DNA of 64,000 bases from Nemophila menziesii (GCA_029959085.1 JARWIR010000013.1:13703186-13767185); one strand, 5' to 3'; positions 47,142-58,198 are shown, counted from the stretch's first letter. A program made the numbers and translations. The notes: generated by a model not told the origin, from the letters alone.

Positions 47142-48758
47142 GAGAAAATTACCCAAGAGTCTTGATCACACCACCCCGGGACCTAACAAGACCCCTTGAA
47201 TTAACTCTTCTTACTAAAGGCCACGATAGAAAATTAACACTATAGACAAAAATCCTAATTACTATCCTACCCCTTTTTGTTTTTATTATCCTATATATAT
47301 TACTTTATAACAAAAAAATAATAAAAGCGAATACTCTCTCTCTCCTCTAGGTTTTCTGCAGCACATTTCAACGTTTTTCCAATCCCTCCTTTGGTCAACT
47401 CTCCGGCGAAGACTGAGAAGACTGCCGCAACTCTCCGGCGGTCTCTATTGTTCATCTCAGGCAAGTCTTCCTGCTGTTGTGGAGGTCCGATCTGCTGTGT
47501 TTTCAGGTGCTACGATGGAGCTCGAGTCTTCCTGCTGCTGCCATGGCTTCGCTGCTGCGAGTCTTCCTGCTGCTGCCATGGCTTCGCTGTCTTCTTCGAG
47601 ATCCAACGCCCAGATCGAGCAGCAACGGAGCTCATCGCTTTCTGCATCGCCGCGCGTCACTGGAGTGCTACGGTGGAGGTCATGGCTGTCGCCGGCGGTT
47701 CGCGGTGGTGCGAGGGGACGGCGAAGCTCAGTCGAGCTGCTGAGCATCGGTAATTGAAGGAATTAAGGTTTATTACCTCTCATGAAGCATTATATACACA
47801 TAATTCTCAATTTTCTGCATAATACTCTTTTCAGTTGCAAATTTATCCAATTAGGGTTTGGGTTTCTTGGGCTGTGAATAAGGAGAGCGGATAAGTCAGT
47901 TTGTGGTGGTGCGAGGTGGTGCGTGGTGGTGGTGGTGCGTGGTGGTGCATGGCAGATTGTTTTCTATTAAAGTTTAGGGACCTGTAACTCATCTTTTGCA
48001 TAGTATATAGAACTGGAGCGCATCTTTTGCATAGTACAGGGACCTGAAGCGCATCTTTTGCATAGTATAGGGACCTAGTATAGAAATTACATCAAGTTTC
48101 TAATAGCTTCGTTTATATTGTAATGATATTCATGAATACAATTATCAATTATCTTTCTTTATTTTTTAGGTGCTTCAATAAGTGATTAAATAATGAATAT
48201 TGCTATTTAATTGTTATTAAATGATTGAATCAAGAAATTATTTAAACGAAACAACTTTTGTCTAAATGATCAGCACTTTTACTGATTATACGAGATATGC
48301 TCAGCACTTTTATTGATTAAAACGAGCATGCTCAGCACTTTTATCGATTAAAACGAGCATGCTCAGTACTTTTTTCACGCTCAGTACTTTATGCTCAGTA
48401 CTTTTCCATGCTCAGTACTTTATGCTCAGTTTTTCGAGGCTCAGTACTTTATGCTCAGTACTTTTTCCAGGCTCAGTACTTTATGCTCAGTACTTTTTCC
48501 GGCGGTGGTCGGTGGCCGGAGGTCGGAGCTGGAATTTATTAATAGTTAATGAAGGAGGAGAGAGAAAAATTGATAAAGGAGGAGAGAGAAACTAATGGTA
48601 ATGGAGGAGAGAGAAGAATCTATTTTTTTTTGTCTTATATACACTATAAGGGTAGTAAAGGTATTTGTCAATTTTGAGGCCTCTAAGTAGAACAGAGAAT
48701 CCACTTGGTTCCTATATGGCACTAAGATGGTCCCCAAGACCCCTTGGGTAATTCACCC
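47142..48758 (+). mobile_element. non-autonomous Mutator-like element, copy C
   Basis: The left end reads gagaaaattacccaagagtc and the right end, read inward, gggtgaattacccaaggggt, sharing AATTACCCAAG. The flank taaaaaaa occurs on both sides (47134-47141, 48759-48766), an 8-bp but low-complexity TSD. Inside are the block cttcttactaaaggccac (about 47207-47224), a TATA-like cctatatata (47290), a CT-rich leader, a GC-rich exon-like segment with an ATG (47515) opening 81 codons, a 'catcttttgcatagta' array (47985-48075) and an AGTACT array. It stands 118 bp upstream of the RlmN-like ATG. Confidence 0.8.
48290..48500. repeat. tandem array with GCTCAGTACTTT core
   Basis: About twelve imperfect units of 12-31 bp, most containing (a)tgctcagtactttt. 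The palindromic AGTACT core is kept in most units, while the first units have cagcactt. GC-rich ggtggtcggtggccgg follows immediately. Confidence 0.9.
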
Positions 48759-48769
48759 TAAAAAAACAC

Positions 48770-50035
48770 AATTTAGAGTAATTTCACATTATGAATACGA
48801 AAATATAAACTGCGGCCTAATTTTTTTTTTTAAATCTCAATTAAAAATTAATTCTACAAAAGTCTTAATTTTAAATATTTGGTTTGGTACACTTATACCC
48901 TTAGTTTGCTTTGGGAGAGAATTTTTTAGATTTGGCCGTAGGTACAGACCCATCAATGTTCGCATCTATATTTGTAAATTAATCATTTGTAAATTAATCA
49001 ATGATGGGTACATGCTCGTGTCCTTTTTAATTTTTATCACTTTGCTTATTAAATTTTATTAAGTCCTTAATAGTTGTCCATGTAAATTCCATATGGGTAC
49101 GGACCCATCTCAAACAATGGCTATATGGGTAGGAACCTACCTCGAACAAATAGTTATATGGGTACGGACCCAACTCGAACAAAAACAAATCAAAATCTCT
49201 TCACACTCGTTGAAATGGAATTAAAAACAGGTCGAGATCTTTTCTAACTCACCATTGAAAAAAAAAATTAAGTTCAGACCCATGGCAGAGGTTTTCTTGG
49301 GTTGTACACAGGCCAAAGGTGTTCTTTGGCTGCACCAATGGCAGATATGTTCTTGGGTTATACCCATGGCAGAGTTGTTCTTAGGGTGTACCCATCACCC
49401 TCACATAGCGGGAACAAAAAAATAAAAACAAATCTCTGCACACCCATCAGACTCGCATAATATGAACAAAAAAAGAAACTGAAATCTCTTTACACTCGGA
49501 GCATAGGAACAAAACACAAAAAGTAAAATTTGCACACTCATCACCATTGGAACAAAAACAAAAAGAAATCTCTGTACACTCATCACCATTGACCACTGGA
49601 ACAAAAAACCAAAACAAACGACGACGGAATGATGGCCACGAACGGCGGAGGTTTGCTTCCACGGGTTGTACCCATAGTGGTGAAGATGGCGAGCCAAGGT
49701 GGAGAATGGTCGAGAATGGTCCATGAATAGTGGTGTATGGTCCATGAACGACGATTTTCGGGTGTCAGAGAGCGGCGGCGGGAAGAGTGACGATAGAGGG
49801 AGGTGAGACCTGGGTGTGAAGAGGGGGGGCTAGGTGTGACGAAAGAGATGGAGTGTGAGACCTGGTGTAAAGAGAGAGAGAGGGGGGCTGAGAGAGAGTG
49901 CGGTGGGAAGGTGGAATGTGAGATCTCAGAAGGTGGTAAGGCGAAGAAGGTGGGCAGGCACTGGGCGACGGTTTTTATTTGTGGAAAGAGAGAGGGGGTG
50001 AAGGGGGTGAGCGGGATACAACCCATTACACAAAC
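48770..50035 (-). mobile_element. tandem-repeat-bearing non-autonomous element, copy G (looser relative)
   Basis: It appears to be the family layout in minus orientation: a GC-rich exon-like segment at 49610-50010, arrays to its left (atatgggtacggacccaact type at 49085-49185, and gttcttgggttgtaccca and aacaaaaacaaaaagaaatc types to 49610), then AT-rich sequence. The left border holds gagtaatttcacatt and the right border read inward gaattacgtgttt, both weakly like the family ends. No TSD was identified. Confidence 0.4.
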
Positions 50036-50532
50036 ACGTAATTCTTATTACAACTTCTTAGATCATATGAATCTTTGGCTTGATAAGATTTCCTCCTTAA
50101 AGAAGAAGAGGTAAAATGATAGAAAAGTATCCCACAAACACGTAAATCTTATTCCCCATAGTAGAAGAAACATATTTTTTTGCTAGTGATGGAGTCTGCT
50201 CTCGAGAGTCATCTGAAAAACCTAAAAAGACAAATAACATCTTTAAATGTCAAAACATAATTAATTAGAAACTAAAGTCTTATTGGTATTGCTTATGGCA
50301 CAAAATCAAAGAAAATGTCATCGAGAGATCTTCCTATCCACATGTACAAATGGGTATTCAAACCTACCAACAACGGGTATTATGAAAAGGCCTTAGTGGA
50401 ATTCTATAACACATTGTGTATTCAAAATTCGAATATGGTTTGGGGTGGAGACATCCAATGTCGGGAACTTTTAAAACGACAACTCTCACATACACATTGG
50501 ACAAGACATTACACATTTGCGTGTAAAGTTAA

Positions 50533-50571
<39 letters not shown>

Positions 50572-51089
50572 TCTATGTGGAGGCTTATGATCATACAAAT
50601 ATTTCCGGCGTCTATGATTCAGACTCGAAAACGACACTATGGGTATTAAAGATACTTATGGGGTATATGAAGGTGGAGGATACGTCAAAATCGATTGGGA
50701 TAACACATTTGATCGAAGAGTTGCTTCTGTTGGAAATTATGTTGGTAAAGATTCTCTATCCGGTATTAGTCAAGCATGCAACAAAGCAAAGTTTGCTTGC
50801 TCAGAAGGTATTTATAAAGTTTCGGAGGGATAACAAATTGATGCGGGAAAAATCATAGGCACCCAAATCCTTCATGCCTGGTAAAGTATAACAAGCTCGA
50901 AAAATGATAAGAATTACATATATTTTCTCCGCCTATTGTCGAAACTAATTATGAAGAAGGTTGTGGCCAAACCACTTAAAGAAAATCTTTTCATCAAGCA
51001 AGTGAAAAAGGTAACCCTTGGGAGTTGTAGTCGGAGTTATGCGACACTTAATGGAACAAATGTCACCCGACAGTTGAAACAGACAAGAT
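50036..51089. other. accessory region with (TA)n and unidentified short frames
   Basis: A (TA)n run lies at 50537-50567. Open frames at 50315-50590 and 50639-50833 have no recognised domain and are probably remnants of a transposon. No other structure is seen. Confidence 0.45.
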
Positions 51090-51370
51090 CTGAAGAAAGC
51101 GGAAAGAAATAAATGTAAGAAAGAATGCACAAATAAGGAAGGATAAAATTGCAGTGGCATCAACAAGAAACAAAGTTGGGACCTTTGATACATCTCTGCA
51201 GTAATTCGTCCATGAACAATTTAAAAGCCACAAGATTCGTTCTCAGACAATACGACAAGATGCGCAAGAAGTAAGATAGGAGAACAATTCGACAAGATGT
51301 ACAAGGAGAAAGATGGGAGAGAGAAGCAAATGTTGGAGGAAGTCATCCAAGTAGTGGCACAACAGTAGGG
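51090..51370 (+). pseudogene. possible CACTA (En/Spm) transposase_24-like relic
   Basis: Broken frames read KNAQIRKDKIAVASTRNKVG, then HEQFKSHKIRSQTIRQDAQE, then EQFDKMYKEKDGREKQML. Such charged stretches resemble the C-terminal region of plant CACTA ORF1-type proteins from memory. There are stops between the pieces, and the evidence is compositional as much as motif-based. Confidence 0.35.
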
Positions 51371-51819
51371 GGCCCCTACATCATATAGGGTAACTCTCTT
51401 ATTTCGTGCAAGGATTATTGTCGAGGATGGCACATGCTTCTTTTTGCTACTTATTATTATTTGGTATTACAAATACGATATTTCTTTTTGATTCTCCTAT
51501 GGATGGAATTTAGCTATTTGTTAGGTACGCTAAATGCCGGGCTAAGGTTATTACCATGACTCATATTTCTGATTTCATATATATTTTTTTTATTTTTTAA
51601 TTTCATCAAGATTTGTACACGTATAATAATTCCATTTAAAAAAAGACTTAATAAAAAACAGTCAAAAATATTTATGACACAATGAATGATAAACGTTCTG
51701 CAAATTTTATTACTTATATACTTATGATTCTTTTGTGTATACCTACGGTCGAACAATTGATTACGAAGGAGAATTGAACATTTTTTTGTTTTTTACTCCA
51801 GAAATATAGTTAAATTAGC

Positions 51820-52234
51820 TGTTGAAATACACAAACTAAAATAAGTCCAAATTCATAAACCTTTTCAGCAACCAAGATAAATTCAATGAATCTGAATGGA
51901 GAATGAATCTGATATATCAGCAAACAATGAATGTGGAAGATCGATGGCCCAAATAAACATACTGATGAATCTTTGGAATACATTGAATATTGTCTTCTGT
52001 CTTTTAATATTTCTAGATAGCCTTTAATTTACATAGCTTATCTACTAGTATAAATAGCTAGCTATCCTTTGTAATTTTCATATCAGAAAAGTGAGAAACA
52101 AAAAACAAGAGAGAAAAAAAGTGTGAGTTTATTTTGTAAAAGGCAGTAGCCTGTAAAACTTATTTTAAGAAATATAAGTACAATAGAGTTGTATAAATCT
52201 TCTTTTCTTGTGCTTCTTTATATTGGGACCAACA
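51820..52234 (+). repeat. copia 5' LTR (415 bp)
   Basis: It carries a TATA-like agtataaatag at about 52050. Against the 3' LTR I see two base substitutions and one extra block of about 30 bp near 51958-51988. Confidence 0.95.
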
Positions 52235-52267
52235 TAGTGGTATCAGAGCCAAGGTACGTGAAACACC

Positions 52268-53465
52268 ATGTCTAATGGTTTTGTGCAAACTCAACTACCA
52301 AAGCTTACTTTGGAAAATTATGATAAATGGAGCATTCAAATGAAGGCTCTCTTTGGATCATATGATCTTTGGGAGATTGTTACAAGTGGATACGATGAAC
52401 CAGATGAAAGAGTTGAAGTTAATGCACAACAAGCAACTGCTTTAAGAGAAATGAGAAAGAAAGATAAGAAAGCTTTATATTTTCTTTATCAAAGTGTTGG
52501 TGAATCCATGTTTGAGAAGATTGCTGAAGCAGAAACGAGCAAAGAAGCATGGATAAACTTGCAACTCAATTCAAAGGAGTAGATCGTGTTAAACGTGTTC
52601 GTTTACAATCACTCCGTGGTGATTTTGAAAGTTCCAAAATGAAAGAAGGTGAATCAATTTCTGAATTTTGTTCTAGTCTATTATCTATAATAAACCAAAT
52701 GAAAAGAAATGGAGAAGAAATAGAAGAAATTCGAGTGGTAGAAAAAATACTACGATCACTCACCAAAAAATTTGAGCACATTGTCGTGGCAATTGAAGAT
52801 TCAAAAGATTTGGATGAACTCACAATAGACGAGTTGATGGGTTCCTTACAAGTGCACGAGCAAAGGATGAAAAAGGATTCTAATGATGTCCCGATTGAGC
52901 AAGCTTTGGAATCAAAGCTTAACATTAATGGTCAAAGAGGCCGAGGTCGTGGATCTCAACGTGGTGATAGAGGAAATAACTTTCGAGGTCGAGGTTGAGG
53001 TCAAATTCAAGGTCGAGGTCAAGGAAACTTTGACAACCAAAAACAAAATCAGCAAAATAACACAAACAATTTTTTTCGGGGACGAGGAAGAGCTCGTGGA
53101 AGAGGAGGTCGTGGACAAGATAACAGGAAAAATATTGAATGTTACAATTGTCACAAATATGGGCACTATGCATCCGAATGTTGGAACAAATATCCTAACC
53201 AAGATGATCAATCAAATATTGAATGTTACAATTGTCACAAATATGGGCACTATGCATCCGAATGTTGGAACAAATATCCTAACCAAGATGATCAGTCACA
53301 TTTTGCTCAAAAACAAGAAGGTGAAAATGTCACACTACTTTATGCACAAAAGGACTCCAACAAAGAACAAGATGTATGGTTTCTTGATTCAGGAGCAAGT
53401 AATCATATGTGTGGTAAGAGGATATTTTTGAAGATCTTGAAGAGTATTTTCATGGTAACGTAAGT
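52268..53465 (+). pseudogene. copia gag and protease region, frameshifted
   Basis: The start reads LPKLTLENYDKWSIQMKALF, the gag N-terminus of copia elements. A one-base loss at about 52552 shifts frames (KEAW then DKLATQFKG). A TGA at 52996-52998 replaces a codon in an RGRG-rich stretch. Two CX2CX4HX4C zinc knuckles (CYNCHKYGHYASEC) follow as an 84-bp exact tandem duplication (about 53133-53300). The protease active site WFLDSGASNHMCG is at about 53379-53415. A further frameshift comes right after it. Confidence 0.9.
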
Positions 53466-55388
53466 ATGGGAGATTCCTCCAAGATTCCGGTGAAAGGAAA
53501 AGGTAAGATTAAAATTATACAAAAGAATGGTGTTTCACAATATATTTCAAATGTGTATTATGTACCCGACATGAAAAGTAATATCCTAAGCCTTGGGCAA
53601 TTACTTGAAAAGGGTTATGTAATACACATGGAAGATCTTTGCCTTTACTTGAAAGATGCACAAGGACAACTTATCACCAAAGTCAAAATGGCAAGCAATC
53701 GAATGTTTCCGTTGCATTTAAATACAACTTCTGAAGAGTGTTTACAAGGGATGATAAGAAATGAGTCATGGAAATGGCATCTTAGATTTGGTCATTTCCA
53801 TTTTAGTGGCTTGAAGCTCTTGTCAAATGAAAATATGGTAAATGGGTTACCATCGATTGAGATACCTGAATTTGTGTGCGAGTCGTGTACTCTTGGAAAA
53901 CAACAAAGAAATATTTTTCAAAGTGGAAAATCATGGCGAGCCCAAACACCATTGTACTTGGTTCATACTGATATTTGTGGACCATTCGAAACTGAATCTC
54001 TTGGAGGAAGCAAATATTTCATTTATTTTATTGACGATTTCAGCCGGAAGTTATGGGTGTATTTGATCAAGGAGAAGTCAGCTGCCTTTACTACTTTCAA
54101 AAATTTTAAAACATCCGTCGAGATGGAAAGCGGCTACAAAATAAAAATCCTGAGATCAGACAGAGGTGGTGAGTATACCTTAAATGAATTTCGAGATTTT
54201 CGTAATGAGCGGGGCATCAAGAAACAATTTACTACATCATACACCCCACAACAAAACGGTGTTGCAGAAAGGAAGAATCGTACCATCCTTAAAATGACGA
54301 GAACGATGTTAAAGGAGAAAAATTTGTCGAAATTTTTTTGGGCTGAAGCCGTGGCGTGTACTACTTATTTGCTAAACCGTTGTCCAACCAAGAGTGTGAG
54401 AAATATGACACCACAAGAAGCTTGGAGCAACTATAAGCCAGATATTAGTCATCTACGAGTTTTTGGTTGCATTGCTTATACTCGTGTTCCAGATGCAAAA
54501 AGAAAGAAGTTGGATGATCGAGGTGAAAAGTGTATTTTTATTGGTTATAGCGAGGAGTCAAAAGCATACAAACTTTACAATCCACTAACAAACAAAGTAG
54601 TGGTGAGTAGAGATGTTGTTTTTAGCGAAGAAGAAATTTGGAGGTGGAATGAAGAAGATTCTAGTAAAGAGAATCAAACTGAAGTTGAAGAAGAGGAAAC
54701 AAACCATCAACATCAAGAACCGCTTGTCATGACACCTCAACAAGTCATAAATTCTCAAGAAAATGAAGGTATAGGTAGTTCTTCTTCTCCACCAAGAAGA
54801 ATGAGAAACTTGACAGAATTATATGAAGAAACTGAAGAGATGAATTTGGTATGTCTTTATGCCGATCATGAGCCATTTTCATTTGAGGAAGTCGTGAAAG
54901 AAGATTCTTGGAAGAAAGCAATGGTCGAAGAAATTCGCTCAATTGAAAAAAATAATACTTGGGAATTGACGTCTCTTCCAAAAGGACATAGACCTATTGG
55001 AGTCAAATGGGTGTATAAAATAAAGAGAACGGCAAATGGAGAAATTGATCGCTACAAGGCAAGGCTTGTTGCAAAAGGATACAAACAGAAATATGGAATT
55101 GATTATGATGAGGTGTTTGCCCCTGCTGCATTATCTTCAGCAATTTGTGAAGCAATGTGGTTAAGAAATTTATTAAAATATTTAAGTCATGAACAAGAAG
55201 ATCCGAGTATTATTTATGTAGATAGCAAGTCAGCTATCGAGTTGTCCAAAAATCCGGTACAACCTGGAAGAAGTAAGCATATTGATCTTAAGTTTCATTT
55301 CTTAAGAGATCATGTGAAAGAGAAGACAATAGTGTTGGAGTATTGTAATACTTCGGAACAAGTTGTTGAAAGGCATTACCAACAGTAA
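53466..55388 (+). pseudogene. copia pol region: integrase to RNase H, reverse transcriptase deleted
   Basis: One 640-codon frame holds the GAG-pre-integrase domain (about 53760-53900, WHLRFGH and CESCTLGKQ), the integrase core (HTDICGPF, FIDDFSRKLWVY, LRSDRGGEY, PQQNGVAERKNRT) and the conserved AYKLYNP..VVVSRDVVF segment. The RT start is present (GVKWVYKIKRTANGEIDRYK, then GIDYDEVFAP). At about 55130 it jumps directly to RNase H (CEAMWLRNLLK, DSKSAIELSKNP, HIDLKFHFLRD). The YVDD catalytic box and about 250-300 residues are missing, yet the frame is kept. A small further loss lies after EQVV near the end. Confidence 0.9.
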
Positions 55389-55445
55389 CTTTCAAGAACT
55401 TAAGATCATTGCTTGGTGTGAAGATTATTTTAGTTTGAAGGGGGG

Positions 55446-55830
55446 TGTTGAAATACACAAACTAAAATAAGTCCAAATTCATAAACCTTTTCAGCAACCA
55501 AGATAAATTCAATGAATCTGAATGGAGAATGAATCTGATATATCAGCAAACAATGAATGTGGAAGATCGATGGCCCAAATGAATATTGTCTTCTGTCTTT
55601 TAATATTTCTAGATAGCCTTTAATTTACATAGCTTATCTACTAGTATAAATAGCTAGCTATCCTTTGTAATTTTCATATCAGAAAAGTGAGAAACAAAAA
55701 ACTAGAGAGAAAAAAAGTGTGAGTTTATTTTGTAAAAGGCAGTAGCCTGTAAAACTTATTTTAAGAAATATAAATACAATAGAGTTGTATAAATCTTCTT
55801 TTCTTGTGCTTCTTTATATTGGGACCAACA
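55446..55830 (+). repeat. copia 3' LTR (385 bp)
   Basis: It is nearly identical to the 5' LTR apart from a 30-bp deletion after cccaaat and two substitutions. Confidence 0.95.
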
Positions 55831-55959
55831 TTAGCTTCACTTAAAGTAGTTGGAGAATGTAATAAGAAGTAGCAAAAAGGCACACTATTCGATATACACA
55901 TAATATAATTCAGTATGCATCACATCATTACGCTCCTCCTTGTACTAAATAACCTATCC

Positions 55960-57222
55960 TCAATCTAATCGCGCTGTAGAATGGTTCTTCATGTGCTGGC
56001 TCAAAAGCTTATCAACTGCTTGCTCAAGTGTTGGCAAGTTAGCTTTAAGTGTTCCCAGATAAACTTCACGTGCTCGCACGTTACAAAGATAAGCTTCACG
56101 TGCTAGCTTAGGCTCAGGCCCAGGTTCATGTTCAAGGCGCATGTAAGCTTCACGGTCTCGCTTATCAGCTTCACAGGCTTGCTTTTTAGCTTCACAGGCT
56201 TGCTTTTTAGCTTCTTTATAAAGTCTTATACACTTAGCATAGTGACTATTAGCTTTAGCTTCAAGAAGTTGTTTACGTAACTTGACATAATTTGAACATC
56301 TCTGGTTGATTAGTGCTTGTAAGAACGCCAGATGTCGAATTCGCCGATCCCTCGTCATCTTATTATATATAAAATGTTTATCCCTCCTTATCTTATCATT
56401 TATACAATGTTTTATAAGACACCCTCTTTCACCTAACTTATCTAATTTACAACCTCGATTTCTTGGCACATCAATATATTCCAGATCGGGACAACCAGCA
56501 AGAATGGCTTTCAGTCCTTCACTTGTCAGCCCTTTACTTGTCGGCCCTTTCCTTGTCAGATGAAAACCTTTAGTTAACACAACACGTCTCAACTTACTTG
56601 ATCTGTCAAAACAATTGCTCATTATTATAAAAACAAAAACTACACAAATAAAATGATGTAATTTAAAGTGGTTACCGTTTACCAATATAATGCATAAGCT
56701 TATCATTTCCTGGAACTTGAATATCAAGCAATTCTCCTTGGCTGAGATCCACTGCTTCACAGCACAGCCTCAATAGGTCATAGTTCTCGGAGTATTTATC
56801 ATCTTCATCGATGATAATCACGCGCCACATAGCAGGGTCCTTGCATATGTTAGACCAGGTTTTACACACTCTCCGTGCACTCCTCAGTATCTCAACTGTT
56901 CCAATCTTCTGGAGAATCATGCTTGTGATTTCATAAGGGAGGTTTACCCACTCTGGTCCTGCTAAATCAAAATCCCACAAAATCTTTAGAAAAATCAATT
57001 CTATATTAACACCTGATTTACCCAATTACCTTCATTCCTTAGTTTTTTTCTTTTTTTTCTGGAGCAACACAGATCCACTTTCCCCTTTGATTTAGCACTC
57101 TTCAATAATGCAGCCATACTCTCGAATCTTTTTCTGGAGCAACACACGTCCACTTTCCCCTTCGCTAAACAATGCATTTTCGGGTGGGCCCCTCCTCCAC
57201 GTTTCAAATTATAACCTCTCAT
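55960..57222 (-). CDS. F-box protein, SKIP19-like
   Basis: Three exons (57222-57030, 56958-56676, 56602-55960) join in frame to 372 aa with GT-AG introns. F-box proteins link SKP1-cullin ubiquitin ligases to their targets. The F-box is about residues 66-110 (PEWVNLPYEITSMILQKIGT, then RVCKTWSNICKDPAMW). A single leucine-rich segment (RRVVLTKGF, then GLTSEGLKAILAGCPDLEYI) follows. The SKIP19 family normally has more such repeats, but here the C-terminus is a basic coiled-coil region with EAKKQAC twice and several REAY words. The N-terminus carries a 75-bp duplication. The start codon is uncertain (Met1, Met16 or Met36). Confidence 0.85.
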
Positions 57223-58198
57223 ATCAAAATTTTAAGCATTCCAAGCTTCTCTATCAAAACTTATATTCCAATAAACCTTTCATAAAACATAACAGACTTG
57301 TAAGAATAAATAAGTAAATAAAAGTATTGACACATTTCAAGACATTACTAGATTAATGAGATTACTACTCCAAATATATCCTGAAAACAACTCCAAAGCT
57401 GACTTGAGTTTATAGATTACACTAATACTAGTTATAATACTTTTACTTTTCTTTAATCATCTATTTTTCGATTCCTACTAATTATTATTCAATTAAAAGA
57501 TAGCAGGAGAAATATCCACATTACTCTGCAAATTTAAATGACCGTGTTATAGTTCAAAATCAGCTCTGTTTCTTTTTGTCCGTTTCTAAAATCATCATTT
57601 AAGTAAGATCATGACTAAATAAATCCCAATGACTAAAACATTAATATGTACCAGACTAATCATATTTAGATCATAACATAAGTTTATGCCACACATTCAG
57701 ACTCCAATCTAACGTTGATCATACTGAAATAGAAGTATGAGGTCATCTATGCTTCATTTTCACACCAATTTCACTTCAAAGCTTCTCCACTTTCTTTTCA
57801 TCTTTCAGACTCAACTCTTAGTCTCAGTTATTAGCATATTAAGAATTAAGATGATACAGTTACCAAAAAAGACACATGCAAAAACCAAATTACGCTGAAA
57901 AAATGTGGATAATTTTTAGAATTAAAAAAACTAGAATTAAAATTACCTGAAGATTGAATGAATGATGAACAAAACGTAAAGACTTGTTGAAAACTGTGGT
58001 TTTCGTTTGGTGATTACAAGGGTTTCGAGTGTTTGTTCGACGTTTACTCTTGGTACTTTGGTACTGATGGTCTTAATTCGGTATGTTGGGGGCGTATGTG
58101 CCGAGTGAAAGATTGGTGGGGGTGATTTGGAAGACTGTGTGAGAGCAGGTATGGTGTGTTTTACAAGTGAGCGTGGTGAAGAAGATACTTTTGTCGGG
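57223..58198 (-). promoter_or_regulatory. F-box gene upstream region with a possible spliced leader
   Basis: On the minus strand a good donor (CTTCAG then GTAATTTT) lies near 57950. It could end a leader exon that starts near 58100. The acceptor is not certain. The rest is AT-rich with no other gene. Confidence 0.35.

Larger units (their letters stand above)
51820..55830 (+). mobile_element. Ty1-copia LTR retrotransposon with intact LTRs and 5-bp TSD
   Basis: The 5' LTR (51820-52234) and 3' LTR (55446-55830) begin TGTTG and end ACA. The flanks ttagc at 51815-51819 and 55831-55835 are a perfect 5-bp TSD. A primer-binding site for initiator tRNA-Met (tggtatcagagc, 52238-52249) and a polypurine tract (gaaggggg, about 55437) are in place. 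The internal region has gag, zinc knuckle, protease, integrase and RNase H remnants, but most of the reverse transcriptase is gone. The element cannot move by itself. It sits about 125 bp past the stop of the F-box gene. Confidence 0.97.

Noticed and set aside
47391..47757. Several overlapping GC-rich ORFs (up to 120 codons)
   Set aside because: All frames are open because of GC content inside copy C. No family match is seen. Only the shared ATGGAGCTCG was kept, as an observation.
49583..50114. Overlapping ORFs on both strands with Arg/Gly-rich products
   Set aside because: They arise from a GC-rich repeat segment of copy G, and neither has a recognisable domain.
50315..50858. Possible host gene at 50.3-50.9 kb
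   Set aside because: Short frames around a (TA)n run, with no domain, splice structure or promoter evidence.
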